Positions 37,442 through 44,325 of a DNA stretch of 44,325 nucleotides are shown here, piece after piece. Below the pieces are notes generated by a model that saw only the letters and a list, made by a program, of their open reading frames with translations, was not told where the DNA came from and made no database searches. The DNA lies in the NCBI RefSeq assembly GCF_001083785.1, contig NZ_LAVL01000066.1:1-44325 (forward strand), read 5' to 3'. The number at the start of each line of letters is the position of its first letter. Positions within the stretch are counted from its first letter, which is position 1. This stretch comes from Nonomuraea sp. SBT364. Its GTDB lineage: Bacteria > Actinomycetota > Actinomycetes > Streptosporangiales > Streptosporangiaceae. The position numbers were made by a program, and so were the translations under genes.

Positions 37442-38246
37442 CGGCAAGGTCGCGCTCGTCGCCGGCGGTTCCAGCGGCCTCGGCCTGGCCGCCGCCGTGG
37501 AGTTCGCCAGGGAGGGCGCGCACGTCGCGATCGGCGCGCGCGACAAGGAACGGCTGGAGTCGGCCGCCCGCGAGCTCGGCCGGGTGGCGCGCGGGCGCGT
37601 CCACGTCACCGGTGTCGACATCACCGACGGGCCGGCCGCCCGCCGGTGGGTCGGCGAGGTCGCCGGCGAACTGGGCGGCCCGCACGTCGTGCTGGTCAGC
37701 GGCGGCAGCCCGCCCATCGGCCCGGCCTCGGGGTTCGAGGTGGCGGACTACCAGGCGGCCGTCGACAAGGTGCTGATGCCCGCGGTGAACCTGACGCTGG
37801 CGGCGCTGCCGTACCTGAGGGCGGCCGGCTGGGGGCGGCTGCTCTACGTGGCCTCCGAGACGGCCAGCGTGCCGATCCCGCCGCTGGCGCTGTCGGGCGT
37901 GACCCGGGGCGCGCTGGTGCGCTTCGCGCAGGCGCTGGCCGCTGACGTCGGCCGCGACGGCATCACCGTCAACGTGCTCGCCCCCGGCCACACCCGTACC
38001 CCGCCCATGGAGCGGGCGGCGGCCAGGCTCGGCGGCGACGTGGAGGAGCGGCTGGCGCGGATGGGCCACCACAGCGCGCTCGGCCGGCTGGCCCGCCCCG
38101 ACGAGGTCGCCGCCGTGGCCGCCTTCCTGGCGAGCGAGCGGGCCTCGTTCGTGACCGGCGCGGTGCACGCCGTCGACGGCGGCGCCTCCGTCACCGGCCC
38201 CGACCTGCCTCATCTCACCGGCGTGCGCAAGGACACCTACACCTGA
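37425..38246 (+). CDS. SDR-family protein without the YxxxK catalytic pair
   Basis: The 273-residue protein has the classical SDR nucleotide motif VALVAGGSSGLGLAAAVEFA (~9-28), VVLVSGGSPP in place of NNAG (~88), the active-site Ser region YVASETASVPIPPLALSGVTRG and the tail AVDGGASVTG. Where YxxxK should stand it reads LALSGVTRG, so both Tyr and Lys are missing. A known subgroup of FabG-like SDRs shares this LSN/LSG substitution; activity is uncertain. The C-terminus continues about 18 residues past the usual end (PDLPHLTGVRKDTYT), possibly a docking tail. ATG 37425 follows GAAGGAG. It lies inside the encapsulin operon. Confidence 0.85.
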   Translation: MDLGLDGKVALVAGGSSGLGLAAAVEFAREGAHVAIGARDKERLESAARELGRVARGRVHVTGVDITDGPAARRWVGEVAGELGGPHVVLVSGGSPPIGPASGFEVADYQAAVDKVLMPAVNLTLAALPYLRAAGWGRLLYVASETASVPIPPLALSGVTRGALVRFAQALAADVGRDGITVNVLAPGHTRTPPMERAAARLGGDVEERLARMGHHSALGRLARPDEVAAVAAFLASERASFVTGAVHAVDGGASVTGPDLPHLTGVRKDTYT

Positions 38247-38258
38247 AGGAGCCCAGGG

Positions 38259-39095
38259 ATGTCGAGCACCTACACGGAGAAGGACGTCGGCGACTTCTTC
38301 GACCGGACCACACAGACCTATCTGAGCTTCTGGGACAGCGAGGGCGTCCTGCACACCGGCTACTTCGCCGGTGAGGACGACGAGGACTACCGGGCGGCGG
38401 CCGAGCGCACCTCCGAGCTCATGGCGGCGGAGGCGGGCATCGACGGCTCGTCGCACGTGCTGGACGTGGGCTGCGGCTGCGGCAACTTCCTGATCCACCT
38501 GGCCACCAGGCACGGCTGCCGGGGTGAGGGGCTGGATTTGAGCCTGGAGCGGATCAGGTTCGCCAGGCAGCTCGCCGATCCGGGGCTGGGGATCGAGTTC
38601 AGGCACGGCTCCGCCACGGGCATGCCGTACCAGGAGGAGACGTTCAGTCACGTGGTCAGCCAGGACGCGCTGTTCCTGGTGCCGGACAAGCCGCGCAGTC
38701 ATACCGAGATCTTCCGCGTCCTGCGGCCCGGCGGCGTCTTCGCCTTCTCCGACTTCCTCCAGCCGAAGAAGGAGGTGGGCGAGCGGGCCCGCAGGCACGT
38801 CTACGACCGGGTGAAGTGGAGCAGCGGCTACTCGCTGGTGGAGTACCAGGTGGAGCTGGAGCGGGCCGGGTTCGAGATCCTGCTGGCGCGCAACCTGGAG
38901 AGCCACATCAGGCAGACGTACCGCGTGCTGGGCACGACCGCCCGCGAGCGCGCCCGGATCACCGATGACCCCGCCGCCAGGGACTGGATGCTCGCCTTCG
39001 CCGAGTCGTGCGGCGAGATCCAGATCGCCATCGACCAGGGCGAGTTCGGCTGGGGAGTCTTCGTCGCCCGCAAGCCCCACCGGAGGACGTCATGA
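38259..39095 (+). CDS. SAM-dependent methyltransferase of the encapsulin operon
   Basis: The 278-residue class I methyltransferase has VGDFFDRTTQTYLSFWDSEGVLHTGYF at the N-terminus, motif I VLDVGCGCGNFLIHLA (~68-83), GEGLDLSLERIRFAR (~90-104), the post-II region MPYQEETFSHVVSQDALFLVPD (~122-143) and LRPGGVFAFSDFL (~155). The N-terminal WD..LH.GYF pattern is that of small-molecule N- or C-methyltransferases such as sarcosine and tocopherol methyltransferases. Starts 12 nt after the SDR stop with GGAG. Its stop overlaps the shell gene start (ATGA). Confidence 0.9.
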   Translation: MSSTYTEKDVGDFFDRTTQTYLSFWDSEGVLHTGYFAGEDDEDYRAAAERTSELMAAEAGIDGSSHVLDVGCGCGNFLIHLATRHGCRGEGLDLSLERIRFARQLADPGLGIEFRHGSATGMPYQEETFSHVVSQDALFLVPDKPRSHTEIFRVLRPGGVFAFSDFLQPKKEVGERARRHVYDRVKWSSGYSLVEYQVELERAGFEILLARNLESHIRQTYRVLGTTARERARITDDPAARDWMLAFAESCGEIQIAIDQGEFGWGVFVARKPHRRTS

Positions 39096-39961
39096 AGCCG
39101 GAGATCAAGCGCACGATGGCCGAGGTCGTGGCCCAGCGCAAGCAGGAGATGTCGCCCGGGCGCAGGTTCGCCGAGGCCTGCGCCGACAAGGGCCTGGAGG
39201 CCGCCGTCGAGTACGACGTCACCATCACCGACTCGCTGACCAGCTCACGCCGCAAACCCCGGTACCCGGCCCGCAACATGCTCAAGGTCGTGGACCTGTC
39301 CAGGGACCCGCGGCAGTTCTACTGGCACGAGAGCCCGCCTCACGAGGGCGACCCCGAGGTGTTCGAGGCCGACGTGCGCCGGGAGGCGGCCAGCCGCTTC
39401 CACAGGTCGCCGGTGCCGGAGCTGCTCCCGACGACGGCCTGGGTGCAGGTGCCGCCCGAGCTGTGGAAGGACCCGGAGACGTTCGAGTCGTTCATCAACT
39501 ACCGCCTGATCGTCCGCCTGGCCACGGCGGAGAACAACACGATCATCCGCGGCCCCGGCGGCCTGCTGAACCTGCCGGGGATCGCCCGCATGACGTCGAG
39601 GGGACCGTACGCCTCGACGATCCTGGCCGCGTGCAACGAGGTCGAGCAGATGGGCGGCACGGCCGACGGCCTCATCATCAACCCCGTCGACTACTACACG
39701 TCCATGGGCGAGGGCAGCCTGATGGACGACGTCGAGCGCAACGGCGTCTTCATCGTCAGGACCCGGCTGGTCGAGCCGGGCACGGCCATCGTCGGCGACT
39801 TCGGGCACGGGGCGCTGCTGTTCGACGCCGGCCGCTCGGTGATCCGCTTCGCCGAGCCGCCACCCGGCACGTTCGCCGAGCCCGGCCTCGCGCTCATGGC
39901 GGAGATCTACGAGCGTGTGGTGATCAATCTGCCGACCAACTTCTTCGTCGTGAGCCTGTAG
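39092..39961 (+). CDS. HK97-fold encapsulin-like shell protein (natural-product/family 3 encapsulin candidate)
   Basis: The 289-residue protein resembles a phage HK97-type capsid subunit. It has a charged N-terminal helix (1-40), an extended loop-like segment (~41-85), a long helix (~127-146) running into LATAENNTIIRGPGGLLNLPG (the capsid 'E-x-x-x-I-x-NG...G-x-L-x-x-P' pattern), an alpha/beta A-domain (172-245) with ADGLIINPVDYYTSM and GTAIVGDFGHGALLFDAGRSVIRF, and a closing P-domain strand (LALMAEIYERVVINLPTNFFVV). No protease, portal or terminase gene is near, and it lies inside a coupled biosynthetic operon. From memory, encapsulin surveys describe a family 3 in such clusters. ATG 39092 follows GGAGG. 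Fold call is by eye. Confidence 0.7.
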   Translation: MKPEIKRTMAEVVAQRKQEMSPGRRFAEACADKGLEAAVEYDVTITDSLTSSRRKPRYPARNMLKVVDLSRDPRQFYWHESPPHEGDPEVFEADVRREAASRFHRSPVPELLPTTAWVQVPPELWKDPETFESFINYRLIVRLATAENNTIIRGPGGLLNLPGIARMTSRGPYASTILAACNEVEQMGGTADGLIINPVDYYTSMGEGSLMDDVERNGVFIVRTRLVEPGTAIVGDFGHGALLFDAGRSVIRFAEPPPGTFAEPGLALMAEIYERVVINLPTNFFVVSL

Positions 39962-41200
39962 ATGCCCGACGTGCTTGTCGTCGGCGGCGGTGTCGCCGGC
40001 CTGTTCTGCGCCTACTACCTGCGCAGGGCCGGCGCCACCGTGACCGTGGTCGAGCGGGGGGCGATCGGCGGCCCCCAGTCGTGCTCGCACGGCAACACCG
40101 GGTTCGTCGGCACGCAGGGCGCCGCGCCCCTGGCCGAGCCGGGCGTGCCGGCCATGGGGCTGCGCTGGCTGCTGAACCCGCGCAGCCCGTTCTACATCAG
40201 ACCGCGTCCCGACCCGGCGCTGATCGCGTGGCTGTGGCGCTTCCGCCGCCGCTGCACCGAGCAGGCGGCCAGGGAGGCGTTCCGCGTCCTGCTCGACATG
40301 AAACAGCGCAGCCTCGCCATCCTGCGCGACCTGTGCGGCGAGGACACCCTCACCGCCAGGGGGATGGTGATCGCCTTCAAGACACCCGAGGAGTTCGAGA
40401 AGGCCTGCCGTACGGTTCCCCGGGCCGCCTCGAACGGCGTGCCGCTGCGGGTGCTGGAACCCGGTGAGCTGAGCACCCTGGAGCCCGGCGTCGAGTTCGA
40501 CATCAGCGGCGCGCTCTACAACGAGGAGGGCGCCTACCTGCGCGTGCCCGAGTTCGTCCGGGAGCTCGCCTCGACGCTGAAGGGCATGGGCGTGGAGCTG
40601 CTGGAGGACACCGACGTCCTGGACTTCGAGGTCGCGGACCGGCTCGTCAAGCGGGTGCGGACGTCGCGCGGCGACCTGAGGCCGGGCTCGGTCGTCATCG
40701 CCGCGGGCGCCTGGTCCGCCGCGCTCGCCCGCAAGGCGGGGCTCAGGCTCATGCTCCAGCCCGCCAAGGGTTACACCGTGACGCTGAAGAACCCGGGCAA
40801 CGCCCCCCGGCGGCCGGTGCTGCTCAGTGAGGGCAAGGTCGCCATCACGCCGCTCGGCGACCGCCTGCGCCTGGGCGGCACCCTCGAACTGTCCGGCATG
40901 GACACCACGGTCTCGCGCCGCCGCGTGGACGGCATCCTGCGGACCGTGCGCGCCCACCTGCCCGCCCTGGAGACCACCGCGACCCTGGAGACCTGGAGCG
41001 GCCTGCGTCCGTGCACCCCCGACAGCCTGCCGTACATCGGACCGGCCGCGCCGTACGGGAACCTGGCGCTCGCCTGCGGGCACGGGCACATCGGCCTCGG
41101 CCTCGCGCCCGCCGGCGGCAAGCTGCTCGCCCAGCTCCTGACCGGCGACACCCCCGACATCGACCCGACCCCCTTCCGCTACGGCAGGAGGCCCCTGTGA
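39962..41200 (+). CDS. FAD-dependent amino-acid oxidase/dehydrogenase (DadA/glycine-oxidase type)
   Basis: The 412-residue flavoprotein has the FAD motif VLVVGGGVAGLFCAYYLRRAGATVTVVER (~4-32), CSHGNTGFV near 42, VVIAAGAWSAALARKAGL (~243-260), PAKGYTVTL and the C-terminal FAD loop WSGLRPCTPDSLPYIGPA...ACGHGHIGLGLAPAGGKLLA (~345-390). This is the DAO-fold pattern of D-amino-acid dehydrogenases and glycine/sarcosine oxidases. It oxidises an amine or amino acid to the imine. ATG 39962 follows the shell stop directly, so the two are co-translated. An oxidase form would make H2O2, a reason for enclosing it in a shell. Confidence 0.9.
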   Translation: MPDVLVVGGGVAGLFCAYYLRRAGATVTVVERGAIGGPQSCSHGNTGFVGTQGAAPLAEPGVPAMGLRWLLNPRSPFYIRPRPDPALIAWLWRFRRRCTEQAAREAFRVLLDMKQRSLAILRDLCGEDTLTARGMVIAFKTPEEFEKACRTVPRAASNGVPLRVLEPGELSTLEPGVEFDISGALYNEEGAYLRVPEFVRELASTLKGMGVELLEDTDVLDFEVADRLVKRVRTSRGDLRPGSVVIAAGAWSAALARKAGLRLMLQPAKGYTVTLKNPGNAPRRPVLLSEGKVAITPLGDRLRLGGTLELSGMDTTVSRRRVDGILRTVRAHLPALETTATLETWSGLRPCTPDSLPYIGPAAPYGNLALACGHGHIGLGLAPAGGKLLAQLLTGDTPDIDPTPFRYGRRPL

Positions 41201-41889
41201 AGCCGATCGGCGTGCTCTGCCTGGAGACGACGTTCACCAAGATCCCTGGACACATCCGCAACCCCGCCACGTTCGGCTTCCCGGTGATCTACGAGGTGGT
41301 CGAGGGCGCGACGCCCGAGCGGGTGGTCACCCAGGCCGACCCGCGCCTGCTCGACCCGTTCGTCGACGCGGCGCGGAAGCTGGAGGCGCGCGGCGCCGCG
41401 GCCGTCACCGGCGCCTGCGGCTTCCTGGTGCTCTTCCAGGAACGGCTGGCCGGCTCGGTCGGCGTGCCGCTCTTCTCCTCCAGCCTGATCCAGCTGCCCA
41501 TGATCCACCGGATGCTGATGCCCGGCCAGAAGGTCGGCCTGCTGGTCGCCAAGGAACCCGCGCTCACCGGCCGCCACCTGGCCGCGATCGGCGGCGAGCA
41601 CGTGCCCGTGTGCGTGACCGGCATGTCGGACCAGCCCGAGTTCCGCGAGGTCATGCTGGAGGGGCGGCGCGACGCCCTGGACGTCGCCCGCCTGGAGCGT
41701 GAGGTGCTCGGCCAGGTGGAACGGCTCGCCAAGGACAACCCGGACATGGGGGCGCTGCTCATCGAGTGCACCGACCTGGTGCCGTTCGCGCACGCCCTCC
41801 AGGCCACGACCGGGCTGCCCGTCTTCGACATCGTGACGCTGACCACCATGGTGAACGCCACGCTCAACCGCCGCCCCTACCCGGCCTAG
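41197..41889 (+). CDS. Asp/Glu/hydantoin-racemase-family protein
   Basis: The 230-residue protein has the two-cysteine pattern of aspartate/glutamate racemase relatives: C74 in AVTGACGFLVLFQ and C191 in LLIECTDLVPFA. PGQKVGLLVAKEPALTGRHL lies between them. It should racemise or epimerise an alpha-carbon, or be one of the family's lyases. GTG 41197 overlaps the oxidoreductase stop (GTGA). It is the last gene of the operon; the next gene converges after 4 bp. With the D-amino-acid oxidoreductase it suggests a D-configured amino-acid intermediate. Confidence 0.85.
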   Translation: MKPIGVLCLETTFTKIPGHIRNPATFGFPVIYEVVEGATPERVVTQADPRLLDPFVDAARKLEARGAAAVTGACGFLVLFQERLAGSVGVPLFSSSLIQLPMIHRMLMPGQKVGLLVAKEPALTGRHLAAIGGEHVPVCVTGMSDQPEFREVMLEGRRDALDVARLEREVLGQVERLAKDNPDMGALLIECTDLVPFAHALQATTGLPVFDIVTLTTMVNATLNRRPYPA

Positions 41890-41893
41890 CGGG

Positions 41894-42472
41894 TCAGCCC
41901 TCGAACGTCACCGTGGCGAACCGGTACCAGGTCCTGCCGTTCTCGTCCCCGTAGTGCGTACGGCCGGTCATGACCTTGCCGTACGCCGCCTGCCAGCTGT
42001 GGCTGCTCTCCTTGTACTCACCGCTGACGCCCCCGTCGATCAGCCGCACCTGCCGGCCCTGCCAGTAGAGGGCGGCGCTGCGGTACCTCGTGTCGCCGTT
42101 CTCGTCGTCCTGGTGCCACCTGCCGACGATCACCTGGTGGTCGGGGGCGCTGTAGTCGGACCTGCTCTCCCTCTGGGGGGAGGTCCAGTCACCGGTGTGC
42201 ACCTGGACCTGCTCGCCGTCGATCAGGATCCGGCTGCAGTAGTACGTGGTCCGCGCCCGCTCGTCGCCGTAGTGCGAGCGGCCGGTGAGCACCTGGTTCG
42301 GCGGGCAGGTGAACTGGATGCCCATCGACTCCCACACGGCCTCGGTGTAGACGCGTTCCACCTTGATGGTCACCGCCGCCGAGGCGGGAGCGGCCATGGT
42401 GGCGGCCATGGTGGCGGCCGACAGCGCGGCGGCCACGGCCACGACGGACAGCTTCTTGCCGTACGTTCTCAA
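41894..42472 (-). CDS. Secreted triple-repeat protein, paralogue B
   Basis: The 192-residue precursor has a Sec signal peptide (LSVVAVAAALSAATMAATMAAPASAA, cleavage near residue 34). The mature part holds three copies of a repeat with consensus x-G-R-x-H-x-G-D-E-N-x-x-T-x-Y-x-x-A: GRSHYGDERARTTYYCS, GRWHQDDENGDTRYRSA and GRTHYGDENGRTWYRFA. Two Cys (TCPPNQ and YYCS) can pair. TTG 42472 is the best start for the signal peptide; ribosome site GAGAGG is 12 nt away. A much longer open frame upstream is antisense noise. Function unknown; extracellular binding or envelope role is a guess. Tandem with paralogue A. Confidence 0.78.
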   Translation of the reverse strand: MRTYGKKLSVVAVAAALSAATMAATMAAPASAAVTIKVERVYTEAVWESMGIQFTCPPNQVLTGRSHYGDERARTTYYCSRILIDGEQVQVHTGDWTSPQRESRSDYSAPDHQVIVGRWHQDDENGDTRYRSAALYWQGRQVRLIDGGVSGEYKESSHSWQAAYGKVMTGRTHYGDENGRTWYRFATVTFEG

Positions 42473-42487
42473 GGTCTTCGGTTCCTC

Positions 42488-42523
42488 TCGTGGTGCGATT
42501 CGTGGTGCGTGGTTCGTGGTGCG
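42488..42523. repeat. Three copies of a 10-bp direct repeat between the paralogues
   Basis: TCGTGGTGCG occurs at 42488-42497, 42500-42509 and 42514-42523, within the 59-bp gap between paralogues A and B. Probably replication slippage; could affect spacing before the paralogue B start. Confidence 0.8.
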
Positions 42524-42531
42524 TGGTGGGT

Positions 42532-43092
42532 TCAGCCCGCGAGGGTCACCGTGGCGAACCGGTAGTAGGTCGAGCCGTTCTCGTCCCCCCGGTGCAGGCG
42601 ACCGGTCATGACCTTGTTCTCGTCCGCGTGCCAGGTGTGGCTGCTCTCCCGGTGCGCGCCGCTGATGTCCCCGGCGGCCAGCAGCACCTGCCGGCCCCGC
42701 CAGTGGACGGAGGCCGTGCGGTACCTCGTGTAGCCGTTCTCGTCGCCTTCGTGCCACCTGCCGGCGACCGCGTGGTGGTCGGGGGCGCTGAAGTCGGCCC
42801 TGCTCTCCTTCTGGCGGGCGGTCCAGTCGCCGAGGTACACCTGGGCCTGCTCGCCGTCGATGAGGATGAAGCTGCAGTAGTAGGTGGTGGGGGCGTTCTC
42901 GTCGCCGTAGTGCGAGCGGCCGGTGAGCACCGTGTTCGTCGGGCAGGTGAACGGGTCGATCCACTCCCGCACCATCTCGGCGTGGGCGCGCTCGACCTTG
43001 ATCGTCACGGCCGCGGCGGACGCGGGCGCGGGAGCGGCCACGGCCACGGCCACCAGGGCGGTCAAAGCCGCGGACAACGCTTTCTTCCTCAT
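42532..43092 (-). CDS. Secreted triple-repeat protein, paralogue A
   Basis: The 186-residue precursor has a clear signal peptide (MRKKALSAALTALVAVAVAAPAPASAA, cleavage near 27). It then has AVTIKVERAHAE and the same architecture as paralogue B, with three repeats: GRSHYGDENAPTTYYCS, GRWHEGDENGYTRYRTA and GRLHRGDENGSTYYRFA. Two Cys lie in the same places (TCPTN, YYCS). The Asp-Glu-Asn and aromatic spacing suggests a repeated beta hairpin that may bind calcium or sugar. ATG 43092 follows GGAGG. Clearly a tandem duplicate of the downstream gene. Confidence 0.82.
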   Translation of the reverse strand: MRKKALSAALTALVAVAVAAPAPASAAAVTIKVERAHAEMVREWIDPFTCPTNTVLTGRSHYGDENAPTTYYCSFILIDGEQAQVYLGDWTARQKESRADFSAPDHHAVAGRWHEGDENGYTRYRTASVHWRGRQVLLAAGDISGAHRESSHTWHADENKVMTGRLHRGDENGSTYYRFATVTLAG

Positions 43093-43237
43093 GTGTGTGC
43101 CTCCTGTGACGCGCTTCTCGGTTACCTCCGGGAGCCTCGCGCAGCCCACTGGTGACGCACTTGTGCCTCGGTTGTGCCGCGCGGGCGGGGTTGGTGCAGA
43201 CTCGACGCCACGGAACCACGTACGTCGGGGGTACACA

Positions 43238-44020
43238 GTGAGGCGCATCGGCATCATCGGAGTGGGCGAGATCGGGCGGGCCATCGTGATGGGCCTGTGC
43301 GACGGCGACGGCGAGTCGCCGGAGGTCTTCCTTTCGCCCCGGGGAGCCCGCACGGCCGCGGAGCTGTCCGGGCGCTTCGAGGGCGTGCACGTGTGCGCCG
43401 GCAACCAGGAGGTCGTGGACCGCTCCGAGGTGGTGATCATCGCCGTGCGCGGCCCGGACCGGCACGAGGCGCTCGCCGGCCTGAAGGTGGACGGCGACAG
43501 GGTGGTGGTCAACGTGATGGCCGGCGTCGCCAACGACGACCTGCGACGGACCCTGGCCACCGAGGTCCCGCTGGTGCGGGCCATCCCGCTGCCGGCCGTC
43601 CGCGAACGCCGCTCCGTGACGGTGACGTACCCGTCGCACCCGGTGGTCGACTCCCTCTTCGACCTCCTCGGCGGGGCGCAGCCGGTGGCGGACGAGGCGG
43701 CCTTCGACGTCTACTCCGCGCTGACGGGCACGCTGACCACCCACTACAGCTTTCTGGCCACGCTCGCGGCGTGGGCCGAGGGCCACGGCATCGCCTCCGG
43801 CGACGCCGACCGCTACGTCCGCGGCCTCTTCCAGAACGTCGGTCGCTCGCTGGGCGACGGGAGCCGTTCGCTGCAGCGCCTCGCGGCCGATCACGAGACC
43901 CCGAACGGGAGCAACGAGCGCGTCCGCACCACCTGGTTCACCCCGGACAACGCCGGAGCCCTGAACCGGGTCCTCGACGACCTCCTCACCGGCCTGCGCG
44001 GGCCCCGGGCCCAGGGCTGA
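43238..44020 (+). CDS. Pyrroline-5-carboxylate reductase-like (ProC-family) oxidoreductase
   Basis: The 260-residue protein has the NAD(P) motif RIGIIGVGEIGRAIVMGL (~3-20), VVIIAVRGPDRHEAL (~63-77), VVNVMAGV (~88) and LVRAIPLPAVRE (~111-122). The substrate helix ALTGTLTTHYSFLATLAAWAEGHGI (~163-187) replaces the ALTGSGPAY of true ProC, and TPNGSNERV replaces TPGGTT. It is therefore a divergent family member that may reduce another cyclic imine or act as a related reductase. GTG 43238 follows GGGGG. It is divergent from paralogue A. The 145-bp gap before it holds no promoter I can defend. Confidence 0.83.
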   Translation: MRRIGIIGVGEIGRAIVMGLCDGDGESPEVFLSPRGARTAAELSGRFEGVHVCAGNQEVVDRSEVVIIAVRGPDRHEALAGLKVDGDRVVVNVMAGVANDDLRRTLATEVPLVRAIPLPAVRERRSVTVTYPSHPVVDSLFDLLGGAQPVADEAAFDVYSALTGTLTTHYSFLATLAAWAEGHGIASGDADRYVRGLFQNVGRSLGDGSRSLQRLAADHETPNGSNERVRTTWFTPDNAGALNRVLDDLLTGLRGPRAQG

Positions 44021-44038
44021 CGGCGCCCGGGGGCGGTG

Positions 44039-44325
44039 TCAGCGGGGGCCGCAGACGCCGAGGGCCTTGCCGATCAGGGCGGGATCCTCGGCGGTGTCGA
44101 GCAGGGCCATCGCGTAGTCGGCGCGTGAGAGCTGCATCGCGCCGCCCGTCGCGTTGGCCTCGAAGTCGATGTGCACCCGCCCGGCGGGCGGCTTGTCGTT
44201 GAGCATCGTGGCGCGGGCGATGCTCCAGTCGAGCCCGCTGACCTGCAGCATGCCCTCGGCGCGGGCGAGGTCCACGTACGCCTCCCGGAACAACAGCCAG
44301 GCGAGGGAGACCGCGAGGCGGGGGC
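44039..44325 (-). CDS. NmrA-like/atypical SDR protein, C-terminal part (runs off the window)
   Basis: The frame stays open from the window edge to a TGA at 44041-44039, giving about 94 residues: LLFREAYVDLARAEGMLQVSGLDWSIARATMLNDKP...LSRADYAMALLDTAED. This is the C-terminal half of NAD(P)-binding atypical SDRs (NmrA type), where SGLDWTIVRP marks the end of the core. The nucleotide-binding N-terminus lies beyond the window. It converges with the ProC-like gene after 18 bp. Confidence 0.75.
   Translation of the reverse strand, partial: PRLAVSLAWLLFREAYVDLARAEGMLQVSGLDWSIARATMLNDKPPAGRVHIDFEANATGGAMQLSRADYAMALLDTAEDPALIGKALGVCGPR

Noticed and set aside
39092..39961. Shell gene as part of a prophage
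   Set aside because: No portal, terminase, protease, tail or integrase gene in the window. It is coupled on both sides to biosynthetic enzymes.
41894..43894. Very long minus-strand open frame covering paralogue B, paralogue A and the ProC-like gene
   Set aside because: Only its last 193 codons give a signal peptide and repeats. The rest is out of frame with paralogue A and antisense to the ProC-like gene; GC-rich third positions keep it open.

Overview
The window is high-GC DNA with GTG and TTG starts, GGAGG ribosome sites, many regulator genes and several secreted proteins. This suggests the chromosome of a filamentous actinomycete; a Streptosporangiaceae/Nonomuraea-like host is an inference from gene style, not proven. 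I saw no rRNA, tRNA, CRISPR array, transposase or phage genes other than one HK97-fold shell protein.

Layout. 1-3311: the tail of a LacI regulator, a sugar-type Gfo/Idh/MocA dehydrogenase with a PmoA-like partner behind a promoter carrying a perfect LacI-type palindrome, and a convergent LacI regulator. 3393-6287: a MerR-methyltransferase fusion with a textbook MerR promoter, then a deaminase-like protein coupled to a PP2C-like phosphatase. 6371-9815: a SulP transporter fused to a carbonic anhydrase, convergent with a TerC gene under a probable manganese (yybP-ykoY) riboswitch. 9920-12228: a DUF1801 protein, a GlxA-type regulator and an isochorismatase-fold hydrolase. 12278-17026: an ECF41 (SigJ-type) sigma factor facing its likely targets (a carboxymuconolactone-decarboxylase-like protein and an NmrA-like protein), then an isochorismatase-like protein, a P450 and a small membrane protein. 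16989-18642: a ROK regulator, a wrecked alpha-galactosidase and a ROK-type operator. 18642-23340: a small secreted protein, RidA divergent from a CGNR regulator, a SpoIIE-type phosphatase, an AraC regulator and a glyoxalase remnant. 23440-27565: an iron or zinc chelate uptake operon with an MFS exporter behind a Fur/Zur-type box. 27623-32767: a secreted repeat protein, an ABC exporter, an MFS exporter and a divergent GlxA regulator. 32895-33875: an orphan membrane protein.

The centrepiece is 33872-41889. It is one tightly coupled operon: DegT/StrS-type aminotransferase, MFS exporter, sulfotransferase, SDR-like protein, methyltransferase, a virus-derived HK97-fold shell protein that looks like a natural-product (family 3) encapsulin, a DadA-type FAD amino-acid oxidoreductase and an Asp/Glu-racemase-family protein. 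Together they look like a compartmentalised pathway for a small amino-acid-derived metabolite that is made, sulfated and methylated, and exported. Two tandem secreted repeat paralogues, a ProC-like reductase and a partial NmrA-like gene close the window.

Regulatory DNA is unusually legible: divergent ECF41 promoters with identical elements, a MerR 19-bp-spacer promoter, a CGNR operator pair, a riboswitch whose 3' strand can mask the ribosome site, and a set of regulator genes whose -10 boxes sit 6-7 nt before the start codon, implying leaderless mRNAs.
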